A stretch of 64,000 bases of DNA, taken from assembly GCA_027186245.1 (NCBI GenBank), contig CP114482.1:2237001-2301000 (forward strand). Direction: 5' to 3'. Under the pieces are notes generated by a model, which saw only the letters and a program-made list of their open reading frames with translations, was not told where the DNA came from and did no database searches. This document shows, one piece after another, positions 63,261 through 64,000 of the stretch. The translations under genes and the position numbers were made by a program. The stretch comes from Coriaria nepalensis. Taxonomy: Eukaryota > Streptophyta > Magnoliopsida > Cucurbitales > Coriariaceae. Each line of letters begins with the position of its first letter. Positions within the stretch are counted from its first letter, which is position 1.

Positions 63261-64000
63261 TTCCAATTCTCTCAATATTAATTAGAATGGTTGTTTTTAC
63301 AAGTGTAGGTTGGAAAAGATGGATCATGCAGTTGATGTTAGGATAAAAAGTGTGTATTGTACACGCGGTCGTGTAGCACGGGTTTTTGGCTATTTGGGAC
63401 AGGCATGTTTGAGATTGTTGTAATATTTGTACTTCTTTATCGTACATCTTGTATTGCTTGGATTTTTGACATTATTATGTGTATGATTAATGGGGCGATT
63501 GATTATGGGTAAGATTAAATCGAGATATGTTGCTTTTGTTGGAATAATTATTATGAGGCGAGCGTGTATGAAGTAGATAATGCAAAGAGCCTTGACATTT
63601 CATTTTGCTCTATTTTCTCATGGTTTCTTCATGAAATCAAGTTAATATGTTATTTACACACTTACATGTACATGTGGTCGTACATGCAGTAGTTTGAAAA
63701 GAAAAGTTTCAAATTTCATTTTATAACTTAAAAAGCAGAAATAAATTTCAATTTATCCCAAAATGAATCGGGTATATTACAATAATTTGAAAAGAAAAAC
63801 AATAACTTAAACACTAACTTGTAAAACATACATCATAACCAACATAAAATGAACACATAAAACAACATGAAAATATAAAACAAACATAAACAACATAAAT
63901 CCACAAGATAAGTACTTTACATACATGTATAAGAAAATAGTCCACATTGTCGAAAAAAAAAACTTTAACATAAAATAGATGTTTTATTCTTCGCCTTGAT
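63261..64000. other. Window end, no gene recognised
   Basis: AT-rich DNA. The last 300 bases are A-rich on the plus strand, compatible with the 3' UTR of a minus-strand gene beyond the window, but no coding exon was seen. Confidence 0.3.

Noticed and set aside
1..64000. tRNA, rRNA, known miRNA precursors, CRISPR arrays, operons
   Set aside because: I looked by eye for tRNA-like B boxes, common plant miRNA sequences and regular spaced repeats and saw none; the window is ordinary eukaryotic nuclear DNA.

Overview
The window is nuclear DNA of a flowering plant, most likely a core eudicot. Genes have many short introns with GT-AG (occasionally GC-AG or AT-AC) borders, intergenic DNA is AT-rich with long T/A runs, and several products are plastid-targeted (RbcS, ABA4, PSRP-3). 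The RbcS and RNase T2 proteins look rosid-like, but I cannot name a species. All identifications come from recognising protein motifs and rebuilding exons by hand; no search was run.

Layout. 1-10191 (+): 3' two thirds of SWEETIE/HEATR5, 27 exons, with a TRIM-like element in one intron. 11477-11649 (+): orphan last exon of an EUL-type lectin. 13290-17632 (+): complete diflavin reductase ATR3/TAH18. 19196-20034 (+): plastid ribosomal protein PSRP-3. 20605-25659 (-): a gene graveyard with an IST1-like pseudogene and two RNase T2 pseudogenes, separated by a LINE RNase H relic. 27158-30336 (+): complete cytokinin trans-hydroxylase CYP735A with a hAT-like insertion in its last intron. 30337-36261: gene-poor DNA with one long foldback near 35.07 kb. 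36262-38846 (-): decayed aspartic protease. 41160-41985 (+): RBCS with an I-box/G-box light module. 43751-44787 (-): conserved plant protein of unknown function. 46275-47648 (-): apparently intact aspartic protease. 48806-50785 (+): monoacylglycerol-lipase-type hydrolase. 51550-53239 (+): ABA4. 53371-54500 (-): decayed MurB homologue. 55729-58286 (-): multispan membrane protein with a U12 AT-AC intron. 58681-60456 (+): alpha/beta hydrolase sharing a divergent promoter with it. 61.7-64 kb: repeat-rich, unresolved.

There is no operon-like logic. The genes are housekeeping, plastid and hormone genes (cytokinin activation by CYP735A; neoxanthin and ABA supply by ABA4; Fe-S assembly by ATR3). The most unusual content is the relics: a broken bacterial-type MurB of the peptidoglycan pathway, paired RNase T2 pseudogenes with intact catalytic motifs but different lesions, a protease whose catalytic DTG is lost, and a well-marked U12 AT-AC intron.
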